The notes: generated from the letters alone by a model not told the origin. Shown: positions 9,539 through 19,832, numbered from the stretch's first letter. The stretch: 64,000 nt of DNA from Streptomyces griseus (GCF_900460065.1 NZ_UAVD01000011.1:82125-146124), one strand, 5' to 3'. Translations and numbers: made by a program.

Positions 9539-10723
9539 TCAGACCGAGACCGGTACCTGCTTCTGATCCTGGTCGTCGTCCTTCTTGCCGCCGCCCGGCA
9601 GGATGCGGGCCAGCCAGTGGGAGCGTCCGGCGGCCAGCGGCGCGAGGACGGCGAGCAGGAGGACGTAGCCGGCGATGAACGGCGAGAGCCGCTCGTCCAG
9701 TCCGGCGGCGGCGGCCATCGTGGCCAGGATGAGCGCGAACTCACCGCGGGCGACCAGGGTGGTGGCGATGTTGGACGTGGCCTGCGCGCCGAAGGAGTAC
9801 ACCTTCGCCGCGGCGAACCCGGCCGCGATGTTCATGGCGAGCGTCAGCACCACGGCGGCCAGCACCGGCCACAGCACGCTCGGGAGGTCGCCCGGGTCGA
9901 TGGAGAGACCGAAGGCGAAGAAGAAGATCGCGCCGAACGCGTCGCGGAGCGGGTGGACCAGCTTCAGGATGCGGTCGGCGGACGAGGTGGAGCCGAGCAT
10001 CAGGCCGACCATGAAGGCGCCGATCGCGTCGGCGACGCCGAACATCTCCGAGACACCGGCGACGAAGACGGCGACGCCCAGGAAGGAGATGACGAGCAGC
10101 TCGTCGTCCTTGGTGTTCATGAGCTTGCCGATGAGCTTCGTGCCGAACCGGGCCGCGAGGGCGAGCAGCAGCAGGAAGCCGAAGGCCTTGCCGCCGTCGA
10201 TCAGGGCGGCCGAGAGGCTGTCCGCACCGGACAGGATCGGCTGGAGCGCCGCGAGGTACAGGGCCAGGAAGATGTCCTCGACGACGATGATGCCGAGGAT
10301 CGGCCGGGTCTCCGGATTCCCGATGCGCCCGAGGTCCACCAGGATCTTGGTGACGATCGCGGAGGAGGAGATACCGAGGACACCGGCGAGGACCAGCGCC
10401 TCCGCGGTTCCCCAGCCCAGCGCGAAGCCGAAGACGAGACCGGCGCCGACGTTCAGCAGGAGATACGTCCCGCCGGCGATGGCCATCTTCCGGCCGCCCG
10501 TCTTGAGGTCGTCCATGTGGAACTCGAGCCCCAGGTAGAAGAGCAGGAGGACGAGTCCCAGCGCGGAGAGCATCTCCAGGTCGTGCGGGTTCTTCAGAAG
10601 CGTGTAGCCGGGGGTGTGCGGACCCAGGAGGATCCCGGCCAGGATGAACAAGGGAATCGTCGGCAGCCCGATGCGGCCGCCGAGGCGGGCGAGGACGGCA
10701 GCGGCCAGGAAGGCGCCGCCCAT
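9539..10723 (-). CDS. Cation:proton antiporter (CPA2, Kef/NapA-like)
   Basis: The 394-residue membrane protein has about 12 helices. It is a CPA2-type monovalent cation/H+ antiporter without the C-terminal TrkA-N/RCK domain of KefB, so it is likely ungated Na+/H+ or K+/H+ exchange. Visible signatures are GGRIGLPTIPLFILAGILLG, LFYLGLEF, GISSSAIVTKILVDLGRIGN, the core ADAIGAFMVGLMLG and ATTLVARGEFALIL. The only in-frame ATG/GTG/TTG after the upstream stop is ATG 10723, yet it falls inside the first hydrophobic helix and has no Shine-Dalgarno sequence. The annotated N-terminus may therefore be short or use a rare start codon. It is transcribed divergently from the HD hydrolase. An AT-richer stretch at 10790-10880 probably holds its promoter. 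Confidence 0.9.
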   Translation of the reverse strand: MGGAFLAAAVLARLGGRIGLPTIPLFILAGILLGPHTPGYTLLKNPHDLEMLSALGLVLLLFYLGLEFHMDDLKTGGRKMAIAGGTYLLLNVGAGLVFGFALGWGTAEALVLAGVLGISSSAIVTKILVDLGRIGNPETRPILGIIVVEDIFLALYLAALQPILSGADSLSAALIDGGKAFGFLLLLALAARFGTKLIGKLMNTKDDELLVISFLGVAVFVAGVSEMFGVADAIGAFMVGLMLGSTSSADRILKLVHPLRDAFGAIFFFAFGLSIDPGDLPSVLWPVLAAVVLTLAMNIAAGFAAAKVYSFGAQATSNIATTLVARGEFALILATMAAAAGLDERLSPFIAGYVLLLAVLAPLAAGRSHWLARILPGGGKKDDDQDQKQVPVSV

Positions 10724-10995
10724 GGCGAGGAGGGTGTCTGCGTGTCCGATGAGCCTGATCCTTCGGGGTCGGTCAAGAGCTGGTCAAGGGCGTATTAAGA
10801 ATCCATCAGTAATTAGTTTACCGAACGATTGACCCTGCAACTATGGGTCCGTCAGATTGTCAGCTTTTGTCGTTTTTGAATCCCTTGAGAGGTCGCCGAC
10901 GGGTGACGTCAACAGCCCGACGGAGCAGCCGAGTTCGGCTGAGACCCCGAAGCGGGCCCGGACGCGGTTCCGGGCCGTCGAGCCGCACGCGGTCG

Positions 10996-11001
10996 TAGGC
11001 T
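10996..11001 (+). promoter_or_regulatory. -10 element TAGGCT, leaderless start of the HD gene
   Basis: TAGGCT fits the actinobacterial TAnnnT -10 consensus and lies exactly 6 bases before the ATG at 11008. Transcription should begin at or next to the A of the start codon. No Shine-Dalgarno sequence exists. No clear -35 is visible. Confidence 0.55.
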
Positions 11002-11007
11002 CGGCCC

Positions 11008-11508
11008 ATGACCGGACACCATCTGAGCCTCGCCGAGGTGGAGGCCATCGCCCGCGAGGCCCACGCGCTCCAGACCGACAAGGCGGGCCGTCCGTACGCG
11101 GAACACCTGGCGGCCGTGGCCGAAGGTGTACGGGTGCGGGGCGGCGACGACGGGCAGATCGCGGCGGCCTGGCTGCACGACGCGATCGAGGACGACGCGC
11201 TCCCCGTGGAGTGGCTGGCCGCCGCCGCCCTGCCGCAGGCGGTGAAGGACATGGTCCTGGCGGTGACCAAGCGGCCGGGCGAGGCGCTGTCCTCGTACAC
11301 CGCGCGGATCCTGGCCACTCCGGGCGCGCTGCTCGTCAAGGAGGCGGACCTCGCCCACAATGCGGATCCCGGGCGCCTGGCGGTCCTGGAAGCGGCGACG
11401 CGTACCCGACTGACGGCGAAATATGCGCAGGTACGCGCGCTGTTGGGGCTGGTCGGCGACGTGTCGCCCCCGGACCGAAAGAATCCGGCCAACCCCGAGA
11501 CGCGCTGA
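11008..11508 (+). CDS. HD domain phosphohydrolase (RelA/SpoT-like HD_4)
   Basis: The 166-residue cytoplasmic protein is made of a single HD metal-dependent phosphohydrolase domain. The metal ligands are visible in order: His in GRPYAEHLAAV, the HD pair in AAAWLHDAIEDD, and Asp in LVKEADLAHNADP. The arrangement YxxH...LHDxxED...KxADLxxN resembles the hydrolase half of Rel/SpoT and small alarmone hydrolases (Mesh1-like), so a nucleotide 3'- or 5'-phosphate is a plausible substrate. No synthetase, TGS or ACT domain is present. The start is ATG 11008 behind a leaderless promoter. It converges on the acyltransferase across a terminator. Another HD-family activity cannot be excluded. Confidence 0.85.
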   Translation: MTGHHLSLAEVEAIAREAHALQTDKAGRPYAEHLAAVAEGVRVRGGDDGQIAAAWLHDAIEDDALPVEWLAAAALPQAVKDMVLAVTKRPGEALSSYTARILATPGALLVKEADLAHNADPGRLAVLEAATRTRLTAKYAQVRALLGLVGDVSPPDRKNPANPETR

Positions 11509-11540
11509 TCCACCCGCGGCGGGGCCGGCGGGTGGATCAG
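11505..11540. terminator. Terminator overlapping the HD stop codon
   Basis: The 13-base inverted repeat CTGATCCACCCGC / GCGGGTGGATCAG (11505-11517 and 11528-11540) includes the stop codon of the HD gene. It lies between convergent genes and may serve both. Confidence 0.65.
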
Positions 11541-11595
11541 GGGGAGCGGCGGGGCGGTGGCGGGCGGTTCCGTGAACGGCCGGCCCGCCGGGGGC

Positions 11596-12762
11596 TCAGC
11601 GCCCCGCGGGATCCTTCCGGAACGCCCACTTCATGTCCGGCTCGGTGGCCCACTTCAGGGCGCGTCCCACCAGGGGGGTGCACATGAGCGTCACGGCCAC
11701 CGCGGCGGTGAGCGAGACGACGACCAGTCCGGCCGGTTCGGAGAGCCAGGTGTAGCGGTCGAACAGGCCCGCGTACTCGGCCCCCTTGACCAGGAAACCG
11801 TGCAGCAGGTAGCCGCAGATCGTTCCGGCGCCGAGCACCGTGAACCACCGGGCCCTGCCGGGCACCCAGGCCAGGAAGGCGACCGTCAGCGCCAGGGCGC
11901 AGCCGAACATCGCGAACGTCATCACCGCGCCGGACCACCACGGCGCGTCCATCTCCTGCGCGCTGTTGGCGCGGTAGAACCAGCCGAGCTCCATGCGCGG
12001 GGCGACCCAGTACGCGAAGGCCAGCGCGCCGGCGAGCAGCGGCAGCGACAGCAGCCGCACCTCGCGCCGCCTGACCAGCCGGAAGTGCTCGGGCTTCATC
12101 AGCAGGCCGAGCACGAAGAACGGCAGGAACTGGAGGACCCGCTGGAGGTCGAGGTCGTCGCCGATCTCGGGAGAGATCGAGGCGAGCACGGCGACGGCGA
12201 GAGCCACGGGCAGCGGGTGGCGCAGCGAGAGCCAGATCGGTGTGGTCACACGCCAGATGAACAGGGCGATCAGGAACCAGGTGAGGAAGAACGGGTCGAT
12301 CAGACTGATCGCCATGTCGGGCGCATCGTCCGCGTACCGCTTGAAGAGCGAATAGGCCGTCTCGAACAGGACGTACGGCACCACGACGCTGGTGAGCAGC
12401 CGCTTCACCTTGGGCGCCGTCATGTCGAACGACCGGGAGAAGTAGCCGGAGATGAGGATGAAGGCCGGCATGTGGAACGTGTACACGACCATGTACAGCG
12501 CCCGGGTGGCCCGGCTGCCGTCCATCACGGGTTCCCAGGCGTGCGCCACCGCGACGAGAACGATGGCCAGATACTTCACATTGTCGAAGTAGGGGTCGCG
12601 TTTCCTGGCCGCCGCGGGCGCCGGAGCGGCGGCGCCCCGAGCGCTGGTCCCGGGGGCCGGGCGGGGGGCGGTGGCGGTGGGCGTCTGCTCGTGTCTGGGC
12701 TCCGGATCCCGGGTCGCCGGGGGGAGCGGAGCCCTCTGAATTGCGCTCGGAGCTTGGAACAT
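11596..12762 (-). CDS. Acyltransferase family 3 membrane protein
   Basis: The 388-residue protein has a long Pro/Ala-rich cytosolic head (residues 1-52) and about ten membrane helices. The acyltransferase_3 signature starts at about residue 53: RDPYFDNVKYLAIVLVAVAHAWEP, with the essential His in VAHAWE, then YTFHMPAFILISGYFSRSF. Such proteins (OafA or fucose 4-O-acetyltransferase-like) O-acylate sugars, glycopolymers or antibiotics at the membrane. NVKYLAIVLVA places it nearer the fucose/wall-sugar branch than to OafA. The ATG at 12760-12762 is preceded by CTAAGGTGCCTTAG, a 14-base palindrome containing an AAGG Shine-Dalgarno sequence. No sugar gene is adjacent, so the substrate is unknown. 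Confidence 0.85.
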   Translation of the reverse strand: MFQAPSAIQRAPLPPATRDPEPRHEQTPTATAPRPAPGTSARGAAAPAPAAARKRDPYFDNVKYLAIVLVAVAHAWEPVMDGSRATRALYMVVYTFHMPAFILISGYFSRSFDMTAPKVKRLLTSVVVPYVLFETAYSLFKRYADDAPDMAISLIDPFFLTWFLIALFIWRVTTPIWLSLRHPLPVALAVAVLASISPEIGDDLDLQRVLQFLPFFVLGLLMKPEHFRLVRRREVRLLSLPLLAGALAFAYWVAPRMELGWFYRANSAQEMDAPWWSGAVMTFAMFGCALALTVAFLAWVPGRARWFTVLGAGTICGYLLHGFLVKGAEYAGLFDRYTWLSEPAGLVVVSLTAAVAVTLMCTPLVGRALKWATEPDMKWAFRKDPAGR

Positions 12763-13273
12763 CTAAGGCACCTTAGACCGGTCGATTGCCTTGCGTAAAA
12801 CTGCGCGGAGATATCGCGTCTTCCCCTCTATTCGAATGTGAAACCGTCGAACACCGCCCGCTATGACACCATTGATCCCCCTTAAACAGGGCATATCGGC
12901 CGGGAGTTGACGCAAGTGAATTGCGTCGCATCCACGCGGTCAATTGCCTGTGAATGAAGTGTGGGGATGCGGAAACGATCACTGTGGTGGATATTCGGCC
13001 GCGGAGATTTCACAGCCGGCGCACAGGGAGCCCGAGGGGCCGCCGATCCCGGGCGCCTTCCGCCCGGTTCCCCGGCGCGGCACGGGTGGGGCCACGCGCC
13101 GCGCCCCGCCGCGGAGGTGGGGCCGACCCTCGAAGGTTGGCGGGATCCCGTCAGTCGGTTCCGTCACCCGGCAGCAACCACGGGGGAGTTGGTGGCACGA
13201 TGGGGGTGACGGGGCGCGCGGTGGTGCACGCTTCCGGGCCGGCAAGGCGGACCGACCGAGGGTGTGATCAGGC
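12763..13273. promoter_or_regulatory. Divergent intergenic region with three symmetric elements
   Basis: No convincing gene lies in these 511 bases; the short frames have no domain or ribosome site. The left 200 bases are unusually A/T-rich for the window and fit promoters. Three features stand out. The first is palindrome CTAAGG-CA-CCTTAG (12763-12776), abutting the acyltransferase start. The second is inverted repeat GACGCAA-GTGAA-TTGCGTC (12909-12927). The third is the related half-site GCGGTCAATTGC further right. The right 270 bases are G/C-rich and may be a long 5' leader for the small membrane gene. Confidence 0.45.
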
Positions 13274-13468
13274 GTGGCTATTTCACTGTCTATGGTGCTG
13301 CTGTTCGCGGTCATCCTGGTGGTAATGATCCGTAGTGGCTCCATCAAGCCCGGTCCCGCGCTGGTCGCCGTGCTCTTCGGCTTCTTCCTGGCGTCGACCG
13401 GCATGGCGCCGTCGATCAACAGGTTCATGAACTCGATAGCCGACACCATCAACCAGATCAGCTTCTGA
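13274..13468 (+). CDS. Small two-helix membrane protein, 64 residues
   Basis: The product has 64 residues and two hydrophobic segments: residues 3-20 (LSMVLLFAVILVVMIRSG) and 27-42 (PALVAVLFGFFLASTG), with a short polar tail IADTINQISF. The GTG start at 13274 has GAGG about 12 bases and AGG 3 bases upstream, a poor match. A strong terminator 48 bases downstream supports a real transcript. I recall similar proteins at this place, next to the tRNA pair upstream of tig, in other Streptomyces, but no function is known. The position and clean hydrophobic pattern support a real gene. It is not a toxin type I recognise. Confidence 0.7.
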   Translation: MAISLSMVLLFAVILVVMIRSGSIKPGPALVAVLFGFFLASTGMAPSINRFMNSIADTINQISF

Positions 13469-13515
13469 GGCCGATCGGCCGCCGGGGCCCCGCGACGCAC
13501 GGGGCCGAGGACGCA

Positions 13516-13556
13516 CGAGGGCCGGGCCGGAGGATCATCCTCCGGCCCGGCCCTCG
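13516..13556. terminator. Bidirectional terminator between small gene and tRNA-Gly
   Basis: A perfect 19-base inverted repeat (13516-13534 and 13538-13556) with a 3-base loop. It lies between the 64-residue gene and the convergent tRNA-Gly. Confidence 0.8.
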
Positions 13557-13562
13557 ACTGCG

Positions 13563-13636
13563 TGGAGCGGGCGACGGGAATCGAACCCGCGTAGCTAGTT
13601 TGGAAGACTAGGGCTCTACCATTGAGCTACGCCCGC
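13563..13636 (-). tRNA. tRNA-Gly, anticodon TCC
   Basis: On the minus strand the gene folds as a full cloverleaf. The acceptor is GCGGGCG/CGCCCGC, the D arm GCTC-AATGGTA-GAGC, and the anticodon arm CTAGT-CTTCCAA-ACTAG with anticodon TCC. The T arm is CGGG-TTCGATT-CCCG, followed by discriminator T and an encoded CCA (13563-13565). It reads GGA and, by wobble, GGG codons. Confidence 0.97.
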
Positions 13637-13814
13637 AAGCGTCGCACCGCAGGTCCGTGGACCGCGGCACGAACAGCATCGTAGCGGGTCGGCGGCGGTG
13701 CCCGCACACCCGTTGTGCCGGCGCCCCGGGCGGACCCGCACCGGCCCCCCGGACATCGCCCCGCAAAGGGGCGGAACCACGGCTCCGGTGCATGTACCCT
13801 ACGTGTCGCACCGA

Positions 13815-13891
13815 CGGGGTGTGGCGCAGCTTGGTAGCGCGTCCGCTTTGGGAGCGGAAGGTCGTCGGTTCGAATCCGGCCACCCCGACCA
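13815..13891 (+). tRNA. tRNA-Pro, anticodon TGG
   Basis: The acceptor CGGGGTG/CACCCCG, anticodon stem TCCGC/GCGGA with loop TTTGGGA (anticodon TGG) and T arm with GTTCGAATC are all present. The CCA tail is encoded (13889-13891). It precedes tig by 150 bases on the same strand, so the intervening stretch should hold the tig promoter unless the two are cotranscribed. Confidence 0.97.
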
Positions 13892-14041
13892 CCAGCAAGA
13901 TCGCATTGTGGGAGTCATCCTCCTTGCCGTTACTATGCAAAATGCGTGCCCGTGTGTCTGATGTACCGGGCTCGGTCCGCGAAGCCGCCAATCGGCGGCC
14001 CAGCAGAACCCCAAGAAGTCAGCCACCAAGGAGACCGAACC

Positions 14042-15457
14042 GTGAAGAGCGCCGTGGAGACCCTGAACCCGACCCGGGTTCGGCTCAGCATCGAGGTGCC
14101 CTTCGAGGAGCTCAAGGACAGCCTCGACGCGGCGTACAAGAAGATCAACCAGCAGGTCACGGTGAAGGGCTTCCGCAAGGGCAAGATCCCCGCCCGGGTC
14201 ATCGACCAGCGGTTCGGCCGCGGTGCGGTGCTGGAGGAGGCGGTCAACGACGCCCTCCCGAAGTTCTACACCGAGGCGGTCAACGAGGGTGAGCTGAACG
14301 TCCTCGGCCAGCCCGAGGTCGACATCACCGAGCTGAAGGACGGCGAGCTGCTGGCCTTCACCGCCGAGGTCGACGTGCGCCCCGAGATCGAGATCCCGGA
14401 CTACTCCGGCATCGAGGTCACCGTCGACGCGCTCGAGGTCACCGACGAAGAGGTCGAGAAGGCCGTGGAGCAGCTCCGCGAGCGCTTCGCCGCCACCAAC
14501 CCGGTCGAGCGCGCCGCCGCCGACGGCGACGTCGTCACGATCGACCTGCAGGCCAAGGTCGACGGCGAGGTCCTGGAGGACGGCGTGGCCGACGGTGTCT
14601 CGTACACCATCGGTTCCGGCGAGCTCCTCGACGGCATCGACGAGGCCGTGACCGGCCTGGAGGCGGGTGGCGAGGCCACCTTCACCTCGCAGCTGAAGGG
14701 CGGCTCCGCCGAGGGCAAGGACGCGGAGGTCACCGTCAAGGTCACCGCCGTCGCCGCCCGTGAGCTCCCCGAGCTGGACGACGACTTCGCCCAGATGGCC
14801 AGCGAGTTCGACACGCTGGAGGAGCTGAAGGCCGACAGCCGCAAGCGCCTGGAGACCACCAAGCAGTACGACCAGGCCACCCAGGCCCAGGAGCGCGTCC
14901 TGGAGGAGCTGCTGAAGCTCGCCGAGGTCCCGATCCCGGAGAAGCTGCTCGCGGACGAGGTCCAGACCCGCAAGCACAACCTGGAGCACCACCAGCTCGG
15001 TCAGATGGGCCTCGACCTGGAGAAGTACCTCGAGATCCAGGGCAAGACCCTGGAGGAGTTCGAGAACGAGACCTCCGAGCAGGCCATCAAGGGCATCAAG
15101 ACCCAGTTCATCCTTGACGAGCTCGTCAACAAGGAGAAGCTGAACGTCAACCAGGAGGAGCTCACCGAGCACCTCATGCGGCGCGCCGCCTCCTCCGGCA
15201 TGAGCCCGGACCAGTTCGCCCAGGCCGTCGTCGAGGGTGGCCAGGTGCCGATGCTCGTCGGCGAGGTCGCCCGCGGCAAGGCGCTCGCCGTCGTCGTCGA
15301 GGCCGCCAAGGTCGTCGACACCAACGGCGAGGTCGTCGACCTCGAAGACGACGAGGAGGCCGCGGAGGCCGCCGCCGAGACCACGGAGGCGCCCGCCGAG
15401 GCCGCCGCCGAGGACAAGGCGGAGGACAAGAAGGCCGAGGAGAAGAACGAGGCCTGA
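14042..15457 (+). CDS. tig: Trigger factor, ribosome-associated chaperone
   Basis: The 471-residue protein is a ribosome-bound chaperone and peptidyl-prolyl isomerase that meets nascent chains at the exit tunnel. An N-terminal ribosome-binding domain (1-110) is visible, with [19 protein letters not shown] as the L23-contact signature. The FKBP-type PPIase domain comes next (about 160-245, with [15 protein letters not shown]), then the helical C-terminal chaperone domain. A strongly acidic Ala/Glu/Lys tail (about 430-471) is typical of actinobacterial trigger factors. The frame is open earlier, but GTG 14042 follows AAGGAG by 8-9 bases and begins with [20 protein letters not shown], the conserved start. 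It stands upstream of clpP1-clpP2-clpX as in most bacteria, with its own terminator between. Confidence 0.97.
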
Positions 15458-15498
15458 GCCTCGTCCCGATCCCAGGACGGCCTTCGCGCCGACCGGCA

Positions 15499-15537
15499 CG
15501 ACGGGCCCCGGACGCTCCACGCGTCCGGGGCCCGTCG
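15499..15537 (+). terminator. tig terminator
   Basis: A perfect 17-base inverted repeat (arms 15499-15515 and 15521-15537) with a TCCAC loop, 42 bases past the tig stop. It has no T tract, as is usual for Streptomyces hairpins. Confidence 0.75.
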
Positions 15538-15755
15538 CCGTATCGCCCCGTGGAGCGTCGTATCGCTGTACGAGGCCCGGAACCCTTGTGCCCACTGCGG
15601 ACCTTGCGCTCCCAGCGAACAGTTGCGGAAGCGGGATGGCGTTGTCCCACCTGCGCGTTAGGGTCCATGAAGAGGAAGGGTGGGGCAGTGGCTTCACCCG
15701 CCCGGTACGAAGACGCTGAGACGGCCGGAGCCGTCAGAGACGAGCAGGTGGATAC

Positions 15756-16373
15756 GTGACGAATCTGATGCCCTACGCCGCCGGAGAGCCGTCCCTCGGT
15801 GGAGGCCTCGGTGACCAGGTCTACAGCCGACTGCTCGGCGAGCGCATCATCTTCCTCGGTCAGCAGGTCGACGATGACATCGCCAACAAGATCACCGCAC
15901 AGCTTCTCCTCCTTGCCGCGGAGCCCGACAAGGACATCTACCTCTACATCAACAGCCCCGGCGGTTCGGTGACGGCCGGCATGGCGGTCTACGACACCAT
16001 GCAGTACATCCCGAACGACGTGGTCACCATCGGCATGGGCATGGCCGCCTCCATGGGCCAGTTCCTGCTCACCGGCGGTGCCGCGGGCAAGCGTTTCGCG
16101 CTCCCGAACACCGACATCCTCATGCACCAGGGTTCGGCCGGTATCGGCGGCACGGCCTCGGACATCAAGATCCAGGCGCAGTACCTGCTCCGCACCAAGA
16201 CGCGGATGGCCGAGATCACCGCGCACCACTCCGGCCAGACCGTCGAGACGATCATCCGCGACGGCGACCGCGACCGCTGGTACACGGCGGAGGAGGCCAA
16301 GGACTACGGCCTCATCGACGAGATCATCACGGTCGCGTCGGGCATCCCGGGCGGCGGCGGCACCGGTGCCTGA
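15756..16373 (+). CDS. clpP1: ATP-dependent Clp protease proteolytic subunit 1
   Basis: The 205-residue serine peptidase (S14) assembles into heptameric rings with ClpP2 and degrades substrates fed by ClpX or ClpC. The catalytic triad is intact: Ser99 in [10 protein letters not shown], His124 in LMHQGS, and Asp173 in DGDRDRWYT. The N-terminal axial-loop region is short. The C-terminal GGGG motif (IPGGGGTGA) matches actinobacterial ClpP1. The GTG start at 15756 follows GCAGGTGG. The 220-base gap after the tig terminator should hold its promoter; in Streptomyces the clpP1 operon is activated by ClgR, but I did not identify a ClgR box with confidence. clpP2 follows in the same direction. Confidence 0.96.
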   Translation: MTNLMPYAAGEPSLGGGLGDQVYSRLLGERIIFLGQQVDDDIANKITAQLLLLAAEPDKDIYLYINSPGGSVTAGMAVYDTMQYIPNDVVTIGMGMAASMGQFLLTGGAAGKRFALPNTDILMHQGSAGIGGTASDIKIQAQYLLRTKTRMAEITAHHSGQTVETIIRDGDRDRWYTAEEAKDYGLIDEIITVASGIPGGGGTGA

Positions 16374-16470
16374 TCCGGTTCCCACCGGACCGGCCGCACC
16401 CCCTCCCGTACGCCTCCCGTACGCCGAGACCTCCAGCCCACAGAACGCCACCAGGATGGTGAAGACCCAC

Positions 16471-17139
16471 ATGAACAACTACACCGGCGCCTCCGCGAGC
16501 GGCCTCTACACCGGCCCGCAGGTGGACAACCGCTACGTCGTCCCGCGCTTCGTGGAGCGCACCTCGCAGGGCGTGCGCGAGTACGACCCGTACGCGAAGC
16601 TGTTCGAGGAGCGCGTGATCTTCCTGGGCGTCCAGATCGACGACGCCTCGGCCAACGACGTCATGGCGCAGCTGCTGTGCCTGGAGTCGATGGACCCCGA
16701 CCGCGACATCTCGATCTACATCAACAGCCCCGGCGGCTCGTTCACCGCGCTCACCGCGATCTACGACACGATGCAGTTCGTGAAGCCGGACATCCAGACG
16801 GTCTGCATGGGCCAGGCCGCCTCCGCCGCCGCCGTCCTGCTCGCCGCGGGCACCCCGGGCAAGCGCATGGCGCTCCCGCACGCCCGGGTGCTCATCCACC
16901 AGCCGTCCTCGCAGACGGGCCGCGAGCAGCTCTCCGACCTGGAGATCGCGGCCAACGAGATCCTCCGCATGCGTACGCAGCTGGAGCAGATGCTGGCCCG
17001 CCACTCGACCACCCCGCTGGAGAAGATCAGCGAGGACATCGAGCGCGACAAGATCCTCACGGCCGAGGACGCCCTGGCGTACGGTCTGGTGGACCAGATC
17101 GTTTCCACCCGCAAGACCACCGCGGGCGCATCGCTCTGA
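16471..17139 (+). CDS. clpP2: ATP-dependent Clp protease proteolytic subunit 2
   Basis: The product is about 222 residues and is the partner of ClpP1 in the mixed ClpP1P2 tetradecamer. The nucleophile Ser is in [12 protein letters not shown], the His in VLIHQPSS, and the Asp in [14 protein letters not shown]. The N-terminal 25 residues diverge from ClpP1 before the conserved [20 protein letters not shown], which is typical of ClpP2. The start is uncertain: in-frame ATG 16456, GTG 16459 and ATG 16471 are possible. I prefer 16471 because GGTGAAG lies about 7 bases upstream, whereas 16456 has AGG with no spacing. It is separated from clpP1 by about 100 bases and probably cotranscribed. Confidence 0.95.
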   Translation: MNNYTGASASGLYTGPQVDNRYVVPRFVERTSQGVREYDPYAKLFEERVIFLGVQIDDASANDVMAQLLCLESMDPDRDISIYINSPGGSFTALTAIYDTMQFVKPDIQTVCMGQAASAAAVLLAAGTPGKRMALPHARVLIHQPSSQTGREQLSDLEIAANEILRMRTQLEQMLARHSTTPLEKISEDIERDKILTAEDALAYGLVDQIVSTRKTTAGASL

Positions 17140-17295
17140 CGTCGGTCTTTCCCCTTGGCACATTCCGTTTGCGCGGCCACGGCCGTGTGAACCGTGCCAA
17201 GGGGGGCCCGAACGGGGGCCCAGGCAAGGTACCGTCGGATAGAGGCACCAGGAGCCGCTGAACCAGGCGTCTCCCAGGCGAAGGGGATTCACCTC

Positions 17296-18594
<1,299 letters not shown>

Positions 18595-18615
18595 CCGCAG
18601 CGGACTCCGCCACGC

Positions 18616-18656
18616 CGAAGGGGCGCCCACCGGATGAACCGGTGGGCGCCCCTTCG
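18616..18656. terminator. Bidirectional terminator after clpX
   Basis: A perfect 18-base inverted repeat (18616-18633 and 18639-18656) with loop ATGAA, between clpX and the convergent Pro/Gln-rich membrane protein gene. Confidence 0.85.
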
Positions 18657-18687
18657 ACGTTGAGCGATCGGATCAGAGCTGTTCGGA

Positions 18688-19701
18688 TCAGATCTTGGTG
18701 CGGGAGGTGTCGTAGAGCTTGGCGGCGAGCGAGGCCATGTCCTCCAGCGGCACGGACTTCTCGGTCAGCGCCGAGGCGACGTCGACGCCCGCCACGATGC
18801 CGACCGTGCTGTAGTCGGCCCAGATGCAGACCGGCATGGCGAACTCCTTCGGCCCCTTCGTGGAGCCGGAGCTGCCCTGGCTGGTGTCCACCTTGAGCTC
18901 CTGGCACTTCATCAGCGCGCCGTCGAGGCCCTCCGGCTTGAACTCCTTGGGGCTGCCCACCCAGGAGGCCTTGTTGCCGCCGCTGGTGGTGCCGCCGGCG
19001 TCCTTGGTCATGTTCTTCTCGGCCTTGGCGAACGCGCCGTCGAGCGTCTTCGCCGGATCCGAGACCTCGCCCCAGACGCCCTCGAAGATGAGCAGTTTCT
19101 GCGCCAGCGGATTGTCCTTGCTGCCGCTCTGGTACTGCGCGCCCGCCTTGTTGGCGTCCTTGACGCCCATGGCCTCGGCCTCGGCCTTGTCCTGACCGGT
19201 GGCCGGGCCGGACTCCGCGGGCTTGGACGCGTCCTTCGTGTAGTCCTCCACGGACGCCGGGGGCGTCAGCTTGTACCCCTTCGTGGAGTCCGCCACATCA
19301 CCGCTGCCGCCGCCGGAGGTCAGGAAGTACACCCCGCCCGCGATGACCGCCAGGGCCACCACGGCCACGCCCACGATCAGGCCGGTCTTCTTCTTCGGCT
19401 GCTGCGGGGGCTGGGCCCCGTACGCCGGCTGCCCGCCGTAGGGCGGGGTGGGCGGCTGCTGGCCGTAGGGGCCGGGCTGCTGCGCCTGCGGGTAGCCGTA
19501 ACCCTGCTGCGGCTGCGCGTACGGGTTCGGCTGCTGCGGCGGAACGCCCTGAGGGGCCTGCTGCGGGTAGCCGTAGCCGGGCTGGCCCTGCGGAGGGCCC
19601 TGGGGCGGCGGGGCGCCGTACGGACCCGGCTGCTGCCCGTACGGTCCGGGCTGGCCCTGCGGCGGCTGCCCGCCGTACGGGCCCGGCTGGTTGTAGCTCA
19701 T
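18688..19701 (-). CDS. Pro/Gly/Gln-rich single-pass membrane protein, extracytoplasmic domain unknown
   Basis: The 337-residue protein has three parts. Residues 1-115 are low-complexity, cytosolic and built on repeated PYGQQPGPYG-like units. One transmembrane helix (about 117-140, KKKTGLIVGVAVVALAVIAG) precedes a TSGGGSGD linker. An outer domain of about 190 residues is rich in charged residues. It has two cysteines (LMKCQEL, MPVCIWAD) that could pair. This design is common among Streptomyces proteins of unknown function; the outer domain resembles small secreted lipoprotein-type domains, but I cannot assign a family. The ATG at 19699-19701 has GGAGGGG about 9 bases upstream, which decides it over an earlier in-frame GTG. 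It is divergent from valS. Confidence 0.85.
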   Translation of the reverse strand: MSYNQPGPYGGQPPQGQPGPYGQQPGPYGAPPPQGPPQGQPGYGYPQQAPQGVPPQQPNPYAQPQQGYGYPQAQQPGPYGQQPPTPPYGGQPAYGAQPPQQPKKKTGLIVGVAVVALAVIAGGVYFLTSGGGSGDVADSTKGYKLTPPASVEDYTKDASKPAESGPATGQDKAEAEAMGVKDANKAGAQYQSGSKDNPLAQKLLIFEGVWGEVSDPAKTLDGAFAKAEKNMTKDAGGTTSGGNKASWVGSPKEFKPEGLDGALMKCQELKVDTSQGSSGSTKGPKEFAMPVCIWADYSTVGIVAGVDVASALTEKSVPLEDMASLAAKLYDTSRTKI

Positions 19702-19826
19702 CGCTGTGTCCCCTCCAGAATTCCTTATGCGTTGCGAACATCCTGACCGAAGCGGCCCTGACATGGGGGATCGGGTGGGACACCGTTACTGAACCCATCC
19801 GTTTCAGTGCAGACCTGTGACGGCCC

Positions 19827-19832
19827 TAAACT
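19827..19832 (+). promoter_or_regulatory. -10 element TAAACT, leaderless start of valS
   Basis: TAAACT (TAnnnT) ends 7 bases before the GTG start of valS. No Shine-Dalgarno sequence precedes that GTG, so the mRNA probably begins at the start codon. This also argues against any T-box leader on this synthetase gene. Confidence 0.55.
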
